This document shows, in pieces, positions 9,021-17,683 of a stretch of DNA of 64,000 nucleotides. The stretch is from positions 14,216 to 78,215 of the forward strand of contig JBJTCD010000122.1 of the NCBI GenBank assembly GCA_046091665.1. The letters run 5' to 3'. Under the pieces are notes generated by a model. It was not told the DNA's origin. It did not search any database and was given only the letters and a program-made list of their open reading frames with translations. Source of the DNA: CAIUPE01 sp046091665 (GTDB lineage: Bacteria > Pseudomonadota > Alphaproteobacteria > Rhizobiales > Beijerinckiaceae). Every line of letters starts with the position of its first letter. The first letter of the stretch is position 1. The translations under genes and the position numbers were made by a program.

Positions 9021-9812
9021 ATGGTGAATATGCAGGAAAATCTGGCAACAGAGGGCAGAAGCGACGACGCGGCCGAGACCCATTTCGGCTTTTCCTCTGT
9101 CCGTTTGGGCCAGAAACAGGCGCTCGTCGATGATGTGTTCCACAAAGTCGCGCGCCGCTATGATGTGATGAATGACCTCATGTCTTTCGGGCTGCATCGC
9201 GCCTGGAAAGCCGCACTTGTCTCCACGTTGCGGCCCCCGCGCACGCGGCCTTTTCATCTTCTCGATGTGGCGGGCGGAACCGGTGATATTTCTTTCCGTG
9301 TGTTGGAAGCGGCAGGGCCGCAAGCCAAAGCGACCGTACTCGATATCAATGGCGATATGCTCGAAGTGGGGCGCGACCGCACGCCAAAAGCTTTGAAAGA
9401 TCGTATCGATTTTGTGCAAGGCAATGCCGAAGACCTGCCTTTGCCTGATAAAAATTTTGATGCCTACACAATCGCTTTTGGCATTCGCAATGTCCCGCGT
9501 ATTGATCGCGCGCTTTCAGAAGCGCATCGTGTGTTGAAACGCGGCGGGCGTTTCTTATGCCTCGAATTTTCGAATGTCGATGTGCCGGGCCTTGATAAGA
9601 TTTACGATGCATTCTCTTTTAAGGTCATTCCGCCGATGGGGAAACTCGTCACGGGCGATGCCGAACCCTACCAATATCTTGTCGAGTCGATCCGTCGCTT
9701 TCCAACGCCCGCGCGGTTTACATCCATGATTGAAGCGGCAGGCTTTGGTCGCGTGACATCGCGTCCGATGTCGGGGGGCATTGTTCAGCTTCATTCGGCG
9801 TGGAAGATATAA
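9021..9812 (+). CDS. ubiE: Ubiquinone/menaquinone biosynthesis C-methyltransferase UbiE
   Basis: A 263-residue SAM-dependent methyltransferase that C-methylates the demethoxybenzoquinone ring in ubiquinone synthesis. Near the N-terminus FHKVARRYDVMNDLMSFGLHR is the family signature. The SAM-binding motif LLDVAGGTGDISFRVLE is near residue 85, and IAFGIRNVPR lies further on. GAGG 6 bases before the ATG at 9021 supports this start over the adjacent TTG. The gene begins the rightward ubiE-ubiB-coaBC-dut run; ubiB follows almost directly. Confidence 0.96.
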   Translation: MVNMQENLATEGRSDDAAETHFGFSSVRLGQKQALVDDVFHKVARRYDVMNDLMSFGLHRAWKAALVSTLRPPRTRPFHLLDVAGGTGDISFRVLEAAGPQAKATVLDINGDMLEVGRDRTPKALKDRIDFVQGNAEDLPLPDKNFDAYTIAFGIRNVPRIDRALSEAHRVLKRGGRFLCLEFSNVDVPGLDKIYDAFSFKVIPPMGKLVTGDAEPYQYLVESIRRFPTPARFTSMIEAAGFGRVTSRPMSGGIVQLHSAWKI

Positions 9813-9822
9813 GGTCGAGCCC

Positions 9823-11394
9823 GTGCGATTTGCCCCGATCCATCTTTTGCGTTTGATGCGTGTTGGTTTTGTGCTCGCGCGCGAAGGTGCTTTTGCGCTG
9901 GTCGATCCGCGCGAAGCTCCTGCAGGTGTTGGTGCGCTGGTGCGCCTTGCGCGTCTTTTTGAAAAGCGCGGCGCCGCATCAAGCGCTGAAGGATTAGTCG
10001 CTGCGCTTACACGTTTGGGCCCATCTTATATCAAGCTTGGCCAATTTATGGCGACGCGTCCCGACGTTGTCGGTGTGCGTGTCGCGCGTGATCTTGAACG
10101 ATTGCAGGATCGTATTCCGCCTTTCGGTCGTGCGGCGGCGGTGAAAGAAATTGAAGCGTCATTCGGCAAGCCGCTTGATGCGCTTTATTCCGATCTCAGC
10201 GAACCCATTGCGGCAGCGTCAATTGCGCAAGTGCATCGCGCACGCACGCGTGAAGGCGTAACCGTTGCTGTGAAAGTATTACGCCCCGGTGTGCGCACGC
10301 GGTTTCGCCGTGACCTCGCCGCGATGGCTTATGCCGCAGAAGTGATGGAAGAGTTTTCGGCCGAAGCGCGACGTTTAAAATTTGTCGATGTCGTTGAAAC
10401 ATTAAAGCGCTCTGTGACGATGGAGATGGATCTTCGTCTCGAAGCGGCGGCTCTGTCGGAAATGGCCGAGAATGCGCGCGAAGACGCAGAATTTCATGTG
10501 CCCTCCGTCAATTGGGATTTGACCGCGCGCGATGTCGTGACGATGGAATGGATCGACGGCATTCCGCTCCATGATCTTGATGCGATTGTTACGGCCGGTC
10601 ATGATCGTGTCGGGCTTGGTCGCATCGTCATTCAATCCTTTTTGCGCCATGCTTTGCGGGACGGATTTTTTCACGCGGATATGCATCCAGGCAATTTATT
10701 CGTCGATCCCGCTGGCAGACTCTGCGCCGTTGATTTCGGCATCATGGGTCGCTTGGGGCCGCGCGAAAGACGCTTTCTCGCAGAAATTCTTCTTGGTTTT
10801 ATCACGCGCAATTATCGCCGCGTGGCGGAAGTGCATTTTGAAGCGGGTTATGTGCCGATGCATCATTCGGTTGATGATTTCGCGCAAGCCATCCGTGCGA
10901 TCGGCGAGCCCATTCATCAACGCTCCGCCGATCAGATTTCAATGGCGAAATTGTTGACGCTTCTTTTTGAAGTGACCGGCCTCTTCGATATGCGCACGCG
11001 CACAGAGCTTGTGATGCTGCAAAAGACGATGGTGGTTGTCGAAGGTGTCGCGCGTTCGCTTGATCCGCATTTGAATATGTGGACCACGGCAGAGCCCGTT
11101 GTTCGCGAATGGATCGAACGCAATCTCGGCCCGTTGGGTCGCATTGAAGATGTTGGTCGCGGTGCCGTCTCCCTTGCCTCCATGATTGGTCATCTGCCGT
11201 CACTCGCGCAAAAAGCCGAGACGCTGATCAATCATATCAATGAAGCGAGTGAGAAGGGTTTTCCGCTGGACGCGCGCTCAATCGCCAATATTGGCAAAGC
11301 GGAAGCCGAGCGTAATCGTTGGGGCAATGCTGCTTTATGGGTGATTGCGGCGGTGTTGGTGGTGTTTGCGTTCCGTTTTTTCAGTTTTCACTAG
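9823..11394 (+). CDS. ubiB: Ubiquinone biosynthesis atypical kinase UbiB (ABC1/ADCK family)
   Basis: About 523 residues. It carries the ADCK-family KxGQ motif in SYIKLGQFMATRPD, the alanine-rich nucleotide loop AAASIAQVHRA, a catalytic HADMHPGN and DFGIMGR. A C-terminal hydrophobic helix (WVIAAVLVVFAF) would anchor it to the inner membrane. It is needed for ubiquinone accumulation. I prefer the GTG at 9823, since AAGG lies 8 bases upstream; a TTG at 9781 would overlap ubiE by 32 bases. A small GC-poor stem with a T run (about 11400-11418) follows the stop and may be a weak terminator. Confidence 0.93.
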   Translation: MRFAPIHLLRLMRVGFVLAREGAFALVDPREAPAGVGALVRLARLFEKRGAASSAEGLVAALTRLGPSYIKLGQFMATRPDVVGVRVARDLERLQDRIPPFGRAAAVKEIEASFGKPLDALYSDLSEPIAAASIAQVHRARTREGVTVAVKVLRPGVRTRFRRDLAAMAYAAEVMEEFSAEARRLKFVDVVETLKRSVTMEMDLRLEAAALSEMAENAREDAEFHVPSVNWDLTARDVVTMEWIDGIPLHDLDAIVTAGHDRVGLGRIVIQSFLRHALRDGFFHADMHPGNLFVDPAGRLCAVDFGIMGRLGPRERRFLAEILLGFITRNYRRVAEVHFEAGYVPMHHSVDDFAQAIRAIGEPIHQRSADQISMAKLLTLLFEVTGLFDMRTRTELVMLQKTMVVVEGVARSLDPHLNMWTTAEPVVREWIERNLGPLGRIEDVGRGAVSLASMIGHLPSLAQKAETLINHINEASEKGFPLDARSIANIGKAEAERNRWGNAALWVIAAVLVVFAFRFFSFH

Positions 11395-11447
11395 CTCGTA
11401 GAAGCGTAATGCTTTTTTCGAGTTAATTTAAAGATGGGTCGAAGATC

Positions 11448-12677
11448 ATGACACTCTCGGGTAAACGCGTATTACTGATCATCGGCGGCGGCATTGCAGC
11501 CTATAAGTCGCTGGAGCTTATCCGCGAGACCAAAAAGCGCGGTGGGGCTGTGCGCGCGATCCTTACCAAAGCGGGCGCGGAATTTGTGACGCCGCTTTCG
11601 GTTTCAAGTCTTTCGGGCGAGAAGGTCTTTACCGATCTCTTCTCGCTGACGGACGAGGCCGAAATGGGTCATATCGAATTGTCGCGGTGGGCTGATCTCG
11701 TTGTGGTCGCGCCGGCGACTGCTGATCTTTTGGCGAAAATGGCCCAGGGCTTGGCGAATGATCTTGCCTCCACCGCGTTGCTTGCCACCGATAAAAAAGT
11801 GCTTGTTGCGCCTGCGATGAATGTGCGGATGTGGCAACACGCCGCCACCACGCGCAATGTCGCCCAGCTCAAAAAAGACGGTGTGCTGTTTGTGGGTCCT
11901 GATGACGGCGAGATGGCCTGCGGTGAATATGGTCCCGGGCGCATGGCCGAACCGTCAGCGATTGCGGATGTGATCGAGAAAACATTGGGCGGTAAATCGT
12001 CACGTAAAGGCCCGCTCTCGGGCAAACATGTGCTTGTCACATCAGGCCCCACCCATGAGCCGATTGATCCCGTGCGTTACATCGCCAATCGCTCTTCGGG
12101 CAAACAAGGCCACGCGATAGCAGCAGCGGCGGCGGATGCGGGCGCTGAAGTCACTTTGATTTCCGGACCGGTTTCTATCCCTGATCCTGTGGGTGTGAAG
12201 GTTATTCATGTCGAGACTGCGGCTGAGATGCTCGCCGCCGTGCAGAAAGCCTTACCTGCGGATCTTGCCGTTTTTTGCGCGGCGGTCGCGGATTGGCGTG
12301 TGAAATCGGCTGCGGGCGAGAAAATCAAAAAGACCAAAGGCGCGCCGCCGCCTGCCCTCGCGCTTGAAGCCAATCCTGATATTCTTGCCACCATTGCAGG
12401 CATGAAAAAAGGCCGGCCGGAGCTTGTCGTCGGCTTTGCCGCCGAGACGCATAATGTCGTCAATTACGCCAAAGCCAAACTTGCTGCGAAGGGCTGCGAT
12501 TTGATCATCGCCAATGATGTCAGCACCGGGCTCGGTGTGATGGGCGGCGATATCAACACGGTACATATTGTCACGCCGCACGCGGTTGAAACCTGGCCGA
12601 CTTTGGAAAAAACCGACATCGCCGAGCGGTTAATTGACTATTTTTCGGTGTCTTTGCCGAAAAAGGGCACGAAATGA
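11448..12677 (+). CDS. coaBC: Bifunctional phosphopantothenoylcysteine decarboxylase / phosphopantothenate-cysteine ligase
   Basis: A 409-residue fusion that makes 4'-phosphopantetheine for CoA. The N-terminal CoaC flavoprotein half (residues 1-190) starts GKRVLLIIGGGIAAYKSLEL and holds VVVAPATADLLAKMA and PAMNVRMWQH. The C-terminal CoaB half begins LSGKHVLVTSGPTHEPIDPVRYIANRSSGKQG and contains FCAAVADWR and GFAAET. The length is typical. Its stop overlaps the dut ATG (ATGA), so the two are translationally coupled. Confidence 0.97.
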   Translation: MTLSGKRVLLIIGGGIAAYKSLELIRETKKRGGAVRAILTKAGAEFVTPLSVSSLSGEKVFTDLFSLTDEAEMGHIELSRWADLVVVAPATADLLAKMAQGLANDLASTALLATDKKVLVAPAMNVRMWQHAATTRNVAQLKKDGVLFVGPDDGEMACGEYGPGRMAEPSAIADVIEKTLGGKSSRKGPLSGKHVLVTSGPTHEPIDPVRYIANRSSGKQGHAIAAAAADAGAEVTLISGPVSIPDPVGVKVIHVETAAEMLAAVQKALPADLAVFCAAVADWRVKSAAGEKIKKTKGAPPPALALEANPDILATIAGMKKGRPELVVGFAAETHNVVNYAKAKLAAKGCDLIIANDVSTGLGVMGGDINTVHIVTPHAVETWPTLEKTDIAERLIDYFSVSLPKKGTK

Positions 12678-13126
12678 CCCCGATTATCGGTGTTTTGCGG
12701 CTTCCCCATGCCGAGGGTTTGCCTTTGCCGCGCTACGAAACGTCTCAGGCTGCAGGCATGGATTTGCTTGCGGCCATCCCCGAGACTCCTATATTTACAA
12801 TTCCAAATGGGAAACGTGCATTAATCCCCACAGGATTGTGTATTGAGCTTCCCATCGGTTTTGAGGCGCAGGTTCGGCCCCGTTCGGGTCTCGCTTTGAA
12901 GCATGGCGTTACGGTGTTGAATGCGCCCGGCACGATTGACGCAGATTATCGCGGCGAAGTGTCGGTGCTTCTCATCAATCACGGCGACGAGCCCTTTGTC
13001 GTGACACGGGGCATGCGGATTGCCCAGCTTGTTGTCGCTCCGGTGGCGCAAGCGGTTCTTGAGGAGCGCACCCGTCTCGGAGACACCGGACGGGGCAGTG
13101 GAGGTTACGGCTCGACAGGCGTCTGA
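12674..13126 (+). CDS. dut: Deoxyuridine 5'-triphosphate nucleotidohydrolase (dUTPase)
   Basis: A 150-residue trimeric dUTPase that cleaves dUTP to dUMP and pyrophosphate, keeping uracil out of DNA and feeding dTMP synthesis. The five family motifs are visible: AAGMDLLAAI, RPRSGLALKHG, GTIDADYRGE, RIAQLVVAP and the C-terminal arm GRGSGGYGSTG. Length is normal. It overlaps coaBC by 4 bases, a pairing common in proteobacteria. Confidence 0.97.
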   Translation: MTPIIGVLRLPHAEGLPLPRYETSQAAGMDLLAAIPETPIFTIPNGKRALIPTGLCIELPIGFEAQVRPRSGLALKHGVTVLNAPGTIDADYRGEVSVLLINHGDEPFVVTRGMRIAQLVVAPVAQAVLEERTRLGDTGRGSGGYGSTGV

Positions 13127-13164
13127 TCCACGTCTTTCCCGAGCCCAAGGGAAGGATGTTGGCT

Positions 13165-13614
13165 ATGAATTTACTCTCCCGTCGCAGCATGTTGGCCATC
13201 GCCGCCGTTGTTGATGTGGCACTTCATGCCCGGCCTGATCCGGTTCCTGCCAAGGCCTTGGCCGACCGCCATCGCTTGCCACCCCGCCATCTTGAAACGC
13301 TTTTGCAGGCGCTCGTGCGCGCCGGAATCCTAAAAGGCGTGCGCGGCCCGCGCGGCGGCTATGAGCTTGCGAGCGAGCGCCGCCGCTTGACCGCCGGGCA
13401 GATCGTGCGCGCCGCCATGTCCTCAGCGGAGGACGATGCGTTGATCCCCGAACCCCACTCGAAACTCGTTGATTTGGTTGTTGAACCCGAGGTGAAAACC
13501 GCAAGTCATGCGTTTTTGACCCATCTTGATAGTATTACGGTCGAGGCGCTTTGTGACGCGGCTCAAGCGCGAGGCCTTATTTCAGGAACCGAACCTGCCG
13601 ATTTCTCAATCTGA
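13165..13614 (+). CDS. Rrf2 family transcriptional regulator
   Basis: A 149-residue winged-helix protein. The N-terminal MNLLSRRSMLAIAAVVDVAL and the wing KGVRGPRGGYELA are Rrf2 signatures. It has only one cysteine (near the C-terminus) and lacks the three-cysteine loop of IscR or NsrR, so a bound Fe-S cluster is unlikely. A CymR-like role sensing cysteine supply is an inference from cysK starting 84 bases downstream. GGAAGG 9 bases before the ATG at 13165 fits better than the ATG at 13156, which abuts that site. Confidence 0.85.
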   Translation: MNLLSRRSMLAIAAVVDVALHARPDPVPAKALADRHRLPPRHLETLLQALVRAGILKGVRGPRGGYELASERRRLTAGQIVRAAMSSAEDDALIPEPHSKLVDLVVEPEVKTASHAFLTHLDSITVEALCDAAQARGLISGTEPADFSI

Positions 13615-13697
13615 ATGTGTGAATTAAAATAAATATCGACTTTTTATGTAAAATAAGGCAATGATCGGCCAAACGGTCCTTTCAGGAGATGATCATC

Positions 13698-14660
13698 ATG
13701 GCGCATTCGCATTCAATACCCGGCCGCGGCCGGATCTATCAATCGATCACTGATACGATTGGCGATACACCGATTGTGCGTCTTGATCGCCTGGCGAAAG
13801 AGAAAGGTGTCCATGCGCATCTTCTCGCCAAGCTTGAATTTTTTAATCCGATTGCAAGTGTGAAGGATCGCATCGGCGTCAATATGATCGATGCGCTTGA
13901 GCAACAAGGCGTGATCAAGCCGGGCGCAACATTGATTGAACCCACATCGGGCAATACAGGTATTGCGCTCGCTTTCGTGGCCGCTGCGCGTGGTTATCGC
14001 CTCATCCTTGTGATGCCTGAATCCATGTCGATTGAGCGACGCAAAATGTTGGCGCTGCTTGGTGCTGAACTTGAATTGACTCCCGCACCGCTCGGTATGA
14101 AAGGCGCAATTGCAAAGGCGGAAGAATTGAAAGCTTCAATTCCCGGTTCTGTCATTCCGCAACAATTCAAGAATCCTGCTAATCCGGATATTCATCGCAA
14201 AACAACTGCCGAAGAAATCTGGAATGACACAGAAGGTGGTGTCGATATTTTTATTTCCGGTGTTGGCACCGGCGGCACGATTACCGGCGTGGGACAAGTT
14301 TTGAAATCCCGTAAACCGCAAGTCAAAGTGGTTGCGGTCGAGCCGGAAGATTCACCGGTGTTGTCAGGTGGAAATCCCGGCCCGCATAAAATTCAAGGCA
14401 TCGGTGCGGGTTTTGTGCCTGATATTCTTGATCGCTCCGTGATTGATGAAGTCGTGCGCATCGGTAATCAAACGGCATTTGATACTGCGCGCTTGCTTGC
14501 TCGTCTTGAAGGCATACCCACGGGTATTTCATCAGGCGCTGCCGTTGCTGCGGCACTGGAAATTGCCGCGCGGCCTGAGTCAAAGGGCAAAAATATAGTG
14601 ATCATCATTCCAAGCTTCGCCGAACGTTATCTCTCGACGGCTTTGTTTGAAGGGTTGTGA
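13698..14660 (+). CDS. cysK: Cysteine synthase (O-acetylserine sulfhydrylase)
   Basis: A 320-residue PLP enzyme that makes cysteine from O-acetylserine and sulfide. The PLP lysine is in NPIASVKDRIG, the substrate loop in EPTSGNTGIALA, and the phosphate-binding loop in GVGTGGTITGVG. Length matches CysK/CysM. AGGAG lies 9 bases before the ATG at 13698, favouring it over the ATG at 13689. The upstream Rrf2 gene is its likely regulator. An inverted 7-mer repeat array follows the stop. Confidence 0.95.
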   Translation: MAHSHSIPGRGRIYQSITDTIGDTPIVRLDRLAKEKGVHAHLLAKLEFFNPIASVKDRIGVNMIDALEQQGVIKPGATLIEPTSGNTGIALAFVAAARGYRLILVMPESMSIERRKMLALLGAELELTPAPLGMKGAIAKAEELKASIPGSVIPQQFKNPANPDIHRKTTAEEIWNDTEGGVDIFISGVGTGGTITGVGQVLKSRKPQVKVVAVEPEDSPVLSGGNPGPHKIQGIGAGFVPDILDRSVIDEVVRIGNQTAFDTARLLARLEGIPTGISSGAAVAAALEIAARPESKGKNIVIIIPSFAERYLSTALFEGL

Positions 14661-14666
14661 TTAAAA

Positions 14667-14761
14667 CGGCAATCGGCAATCGGAATTCGGCAATAGGCAA
14701 TTGAACGATCTTTGCCGCGGCGCATGTTATAGTGCCGATTGCCGATTGCCGACTGCCGATT
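14667..14761. repeat. Inverted arrays of a 7-bp repeat (CGGCAAT) between convergent genes
   Basis: The left arm reads as five tandem heptamers: CGGCAAT, CGGCAAT, CGGAATT, CGGCAAT, AGGCAAT (14667-14701). The right arm (14735-14761) is the same heptamer in inverse orientation, about four copies. The first 17 bases of the left arm (14667-14683) are exactly complementary to 14735-14751. A transcript would fold into a long hairpin. The array fills the gap between cysK and the leftward dehydrogenase, so it may stop transcription from both sides, although no long T run is present. Confidence 0.75.
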
Positions 14762-14763
14762 AC

Positions 14764-15759
14764 TCACACCAATGCCGCAATCACGCGGTCGGGTGGACGA
14801 TGACCGTCCATGAAAGTGCGGATATTGATGATCACCTTCTCGCCCATTTCAATGCGGCCTTCGACGGTAGCTGAACCCATGTGAGGCAACACAACAATTT
14901 TGTGTTGCTTGGCGAGTTTCAACATTCTTGGCGAAATTGCAGGTTCATGTTCGAACACATCGAGGCCCGCGCCTGCGAGCTCGCCGGCTTCTAGCATCTT
15001 AATCAATGCGGTTTCATCGATGATTTCACCGCGTGCAGTGTTCACAAGAATGGCATCGCGTTTCAAAAGTTTGAGACGGCGTCCAGAGAGTAAGTGATAA
15101 GTCGCCGGCGTGTGTGGGCAATTCACCGAAACAATATCCATGCGCGCAAGCATTTGATCGAGTGAATCCCAATAGGTGGCTTCAAGCTCTTGTTCGATCG
15201 AAGGCGCAACCGGTTTGCGATTGTGATAATGAACTTGCAGCCCAAAAGCTTTCGCACGACGTGCAAGCGCCTGCCCGATACGACCCATCCCCACAATGCC
15301 TAAACGTTTTCCTGTGATGCGGTGACCAAGCATCCATGTTGGTGACCATCCATGGAAATTACCTTCGGGAATCACGCGTGCGCCTTCAGCGATACGACGT
15401 GACACCGATAGAATAAGAGCCATCGTCATATCGGCTGTATCATCGGTCAGAACGCCTGGCGTGTTGGTGACCGTAATGCCGCGTTCGCGCGCGGCATTGA
15501 GATCGATATGATCAACACCATTGCCGAAATTCGCGATGAGTTTGAGCTGCGGACCCGCTGCGGCGATGATTTCCGCATCCACTTCATCTGTGACGGTGGG
15601 TACGAGAACATCAGCCGTCTTTACCGCTTCGATCAATTCATCCCGGTTCATTGCGTGATCATCGATGTTGAGCGACGCTTTGAACAATTCGCGCATGCGC
15701 GTTTCAATCGTGTCCGGCAGTCGGCGCGTGACGACAACAAGCGGTTTTTGTTGGGGCAT
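14764..15759 (-). CDS. D-2-hydroxyacid dehydrogenase (glyoxylate/hydroxypyruvate reductase type)
   Basis: A 331-residue NAD(P)-dependent dehydrogenase. The nucleotide-binding motif GKRLGIVGMGRIGQALARRAKAFG lies near residue 155. The catalytic arginine is in NTARGEIIDE, the glutamate in DVFEHEPAI, and the histidine in VVLPHMGSAT. ANFGNGVDHID marks the substrate domain. It resembles GyaR-type enzymes reducing glyoxylate or hydroxypyruvate; exact substrate is not certain. It is a single gene, convergent with cysK. Confidence 0.9.
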   Translation of the reverse strand: MPQQKPLVVVTRRLPDTIETRMRELFKASLNIDDHAMNRDELIEAVKTADVLVPTVTDEVDAEIIAAAGPQLKLIANFGNGVDHIDLNAARERGITVTNTPGVLTDDTADMTMALILSVSRRIAEGARVIPEGNFHGWSPTWMLGHRITGKRLGIVGMGRIGQALARRAKAFGLQVHYHNRKPVAPSIEQELEATYWDSLDQMLARMDIVSVNCPHTPATYHLLSGRRLKLLKRDAILVNTARGEIIDETALIKMLEAGELAGAGLDVFEHEPAISPRMLKLAKQHKIVVLPHMGSATVEGRIEMGEKVIINIRTFMDGHRPPDRVIAALV

Positions 15760-15946
15760 GAACAGGTTCCCTTTTCGCTTGCGCCTCGCTCTTGCGCGGG
15801 CTCACCTTCTTTACCAAGTCTTAACCCGCCACGCCTCACACAAAATCTGTGACGAAGTGGCGCGTGTGACCATCACTTCATTTTTCTCTAGCGATGCCAC
15901 AAATGAAAAACAACGGGCGACGGAAGATCGATTAGTGAAGGACCGG

Positions 15947-16486
15947 ATGAACAACGTGAAACGCGCCATCGCAGCTTTTTGTGTTCTCTTCGGTCTCGGC
16001 CTGAGCGCCCATGCTTTTGCGGCGGAAACCGCGGTCGGTTCGGCGTCGAATCTGCCTTTACCCCGTTTTGCCAGCCTGAAATCGGATCGTGTTAATCTCC
16101 GCGAGGGGCCAAGCAAAGAGCACCGAACCAAATGGATTTACGAGAAGGCTGGTTTACCCGTTGAAATCATTGCTGAATTTGAAACGTGGCGGCGCATTCG
16201 CGATTCCGAAGGGGCGGAGGGCTGGGTGCTTCACAGCCTCTTGTCCGGGCGGCGCACCGCGCTTGTGGCACCATGGGGCAAGGATAAGCCGGTCGCCCTG
16301 CGTTCAAAACCCGATGACGCCGCGCCGATGATCGCGGCCCTCATGCCGAATGTGCTCGGTGTGGTTCGCACCTGCGACTTGAAATGGTGCCGGATTGTCG
16401 GCGAAGGTGCCGAGGGGCAGAAATTTGACGGTTATGTCCCGCAAAGCCAGCTTTGGGGTGTCTATCCGGACGATAAATTCGATTAA
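15947..16486 (+). CDS. Exported bacterial SH3-domain protein
   Basis: A 179-residue protein with an N-terminal signal peptide (KRAIAAFCVLFGLGLSAHAFA, cleavage probably after AFA). Two SH3-like repeats follow, the first being SDRVNLREGPSKEHRTKWIYEKAGLPVEII with EGWVLHSLLSG, the second KPVALRSKPDDAAPMIAAL with WCRIVG and GYVPQSQLWGVYP. This is the DUF1058/SH3_4 type common in alphaproteobacteria, thought to act in the periplasm, perhaps on peptidoglycan; the role is unknown. The ATG at 15947 has GAAGGA upstream. It is convergent with irr. Confidence 0.85.
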   Translation: MNNVKRAIAAFCVLFGLGLSAHAFAAETAVGSASNLPLPRFASLKSDRVNLREGPSKEHRTKWIYEKAGLPVEIIAEFETWRRIRDSEGAEGWVLHSLLSGRRTALVAPWGKDKPVALRSKPDDAAPMIAALMPNVLGVVRTCDLKWCRIVGEGAEGQKFDGYVPQSQLWGVYPDDKFD

Positions 16487-16495
16487 AAGTCGATT

Positions 16496-16963
16496 TTAGA
16501 CTTTACGGCGCAGGCGGACGACCACATCGACGCGGGCGATTTCCATGCCTTCCGGCACGCTGGGCAAGCTCGCGACGTCAATCTCGCTGCCCTCAATATC
16601 GATGAGGCGGTTTTCACCTTCGATATAGAAATGATGATGATTGGTCGCTTTGGTGTCGAAATGGGTTTTGGCCCCTTCGACGGCGATTTCCCGGATCAGG
16701 CCCGCCTCAGTGAATTGGTGCAGCGTGTTATAGACAGTTGCCAATGAAACAGGGACTTTTGCCTTTAAAGCCTCTTCATAGAGGCCTTCGGCGGTCAAAT
16801 GGCGGTCGCCTTTGGCAAAAAGCAGCCATCCCAAGCCCATCCGCTGACGGGTTGGACGTAGGCCCGCGCCCTGCAAGCGTGATTTCACTTCGCTATAGAC
16901 GCAACCGCGCCCGGCCTTTGAGGCCGCAACAGGTGCCGCTGACGGGGTGGAAAGGTTCGACAT
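16496..16963 (-). CDS. irr: Iron response regulator Irr (Fur family)
   Basis: A 155-residue Fur-family repressor/activator that links heme level to iron genes in Hyphomicrobiales and Rhodobacterales. The helix-turn-helix region LRPTRQRMGLGWLLFAKGDRHLTAEGLYEEA matches Irr rather than Fur, and the triple histidine NHHHFYIEG is the Irr-type second heme site. At residues 20-23 the heme-regulatory position reads GCVY, so it lacks the Cys-Pro pair of the Bradyrhizobium protein. The ATG at 16963 gives the usual length; the open frame continues upstream but would run over fabA. It is divergent from fabA, a neighbourhood also seen in rhizobia. Confidence 0.93.
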   Translation of the reverse strand: MSNLSTPSAAPVAASKAGRGCVYSEVKSRLQGAGLRPTRQRMGLGWLLFAKGDRHLTAEGLYEEALKAKVPVSLATVYNTLHQFTEAGLIREIAVEGAKTHFDTKATNHHHFYIEGENRLIDIEGSEIDVASLPSVPEGMEIARVDVVVRLRRKV

Positions 16964-17110
16964 GCTCCAAAGATAGGCGTTGGAAGCCGTCTGTGCAACC
17001 CGTTTGCGATCTTTCGGCAGGGGGTTGCCTATGTTACGGAGGGTGGACAAAAGAGGGGAGTGACCGCCATCAGGCGGCGCAGAAGACTGGGACAACAGCA
17101 CGGATCGGCT

Positions 17111-17617
17111 ATGACGCAACGTTCGAGTTATGAATATGAAGATTTGTTGGCCTGCGGGCGGGGCGAATTGTTTGGCCCCGGAAACGCGCAATTGCCATTG
17201 CCGCCGATGCTGATGTTTGACCGGATCGCCGAGGTCTCCGAGACGGGTGGCGAATTTGGTAAAGGCGTTATCCGTGCCGAATTTGCGATCAAGCCCGATC
17301 TCTGGTTCTTCCCGTGCCATTTCCAAGGTGACCCTGTGATGCCGGGATGTCTTGGTCTTGATGCGCTTTGGCAATTATGCGGATTTTTTCTCGGCTGGCT
17401 CGGCGCAGAAGGTCGCGGCCGCGCGCTTGGCGTTGGCGAAGTGAAATTCATTGATCAAGTTCTGCCGAGTGTGAAGCAAGTTGTTTACACGGTGAATTTG
17501 AAACGCGTGTTTCGTTCGAAACTTGTTCTCGGCATTGCCGATGGTTATCTCGAAGCGGATGGACGCCGGATTTATGAGGCGCATGATCTTCGCGTCGGCC
17601 TGTTCAAAACAGCGTAA
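17111..17617 (+). CDS. fabA: 3-hydroxydecanoyl-ACP dehydratase/isomerase FabA
   Basis: A 168-residue hot-dog-fold enzyme. It dehydrates 3-hydroxydecanoyl-ACP and isomerises the product to cis-3-decenoyl-ACP, the branch point to unsaturated fatty acids. Catalytic His70 and Asp84 are visible in PCHFQGDPVMPGCLGLDALWQ. Length is the family's usual about 170. The ATG at 17111 is chosen on alignment to the family start. It heads the rightward fabA-fabB-fabI run and is divergent from irr by 147 bases. Confidence 0.97.
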   Translation: MTQRSSYEYEDLLACGRGELFGPGNAQLPLPPMLMFDRIAEVSETGGEFGKGVIRAEFAIKPDLWFFPCHFQGDPVMPGCLGLDALWQLCGFFLGWLGAEGRGRALGVGEVKFIDQVLPSVKQVVYTVNLKRVFRSKLVLGIADGYLEADGRRIYEAHDLRVGLFKTA

Positions 17618-17683
17618 CGATAAAGACATCAATTGAGTGATCGATGCCTGAGAAGGGTATCGGTTGTCATGAAGGAGATGAGT

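Noticed and set aside
13165..13614. Rrf2 protein as IscR
   Set aside because: The three-cysteine Fe-S loop is missing, and no isc/suf genes are adjacent.
14667..14761. Heptamer array as a CRISPR
   Set aside because: Repeat units are only 7 bases with no spacers, arranged in opposite orientations; no cas genes nearby.
16964..17374. Upstream extension of irr by about 137 codons
   Set aside because: It would run over the start of fabA, and the added residues are not Fur-like; the ATG at 16963 gives the normal Irr length.
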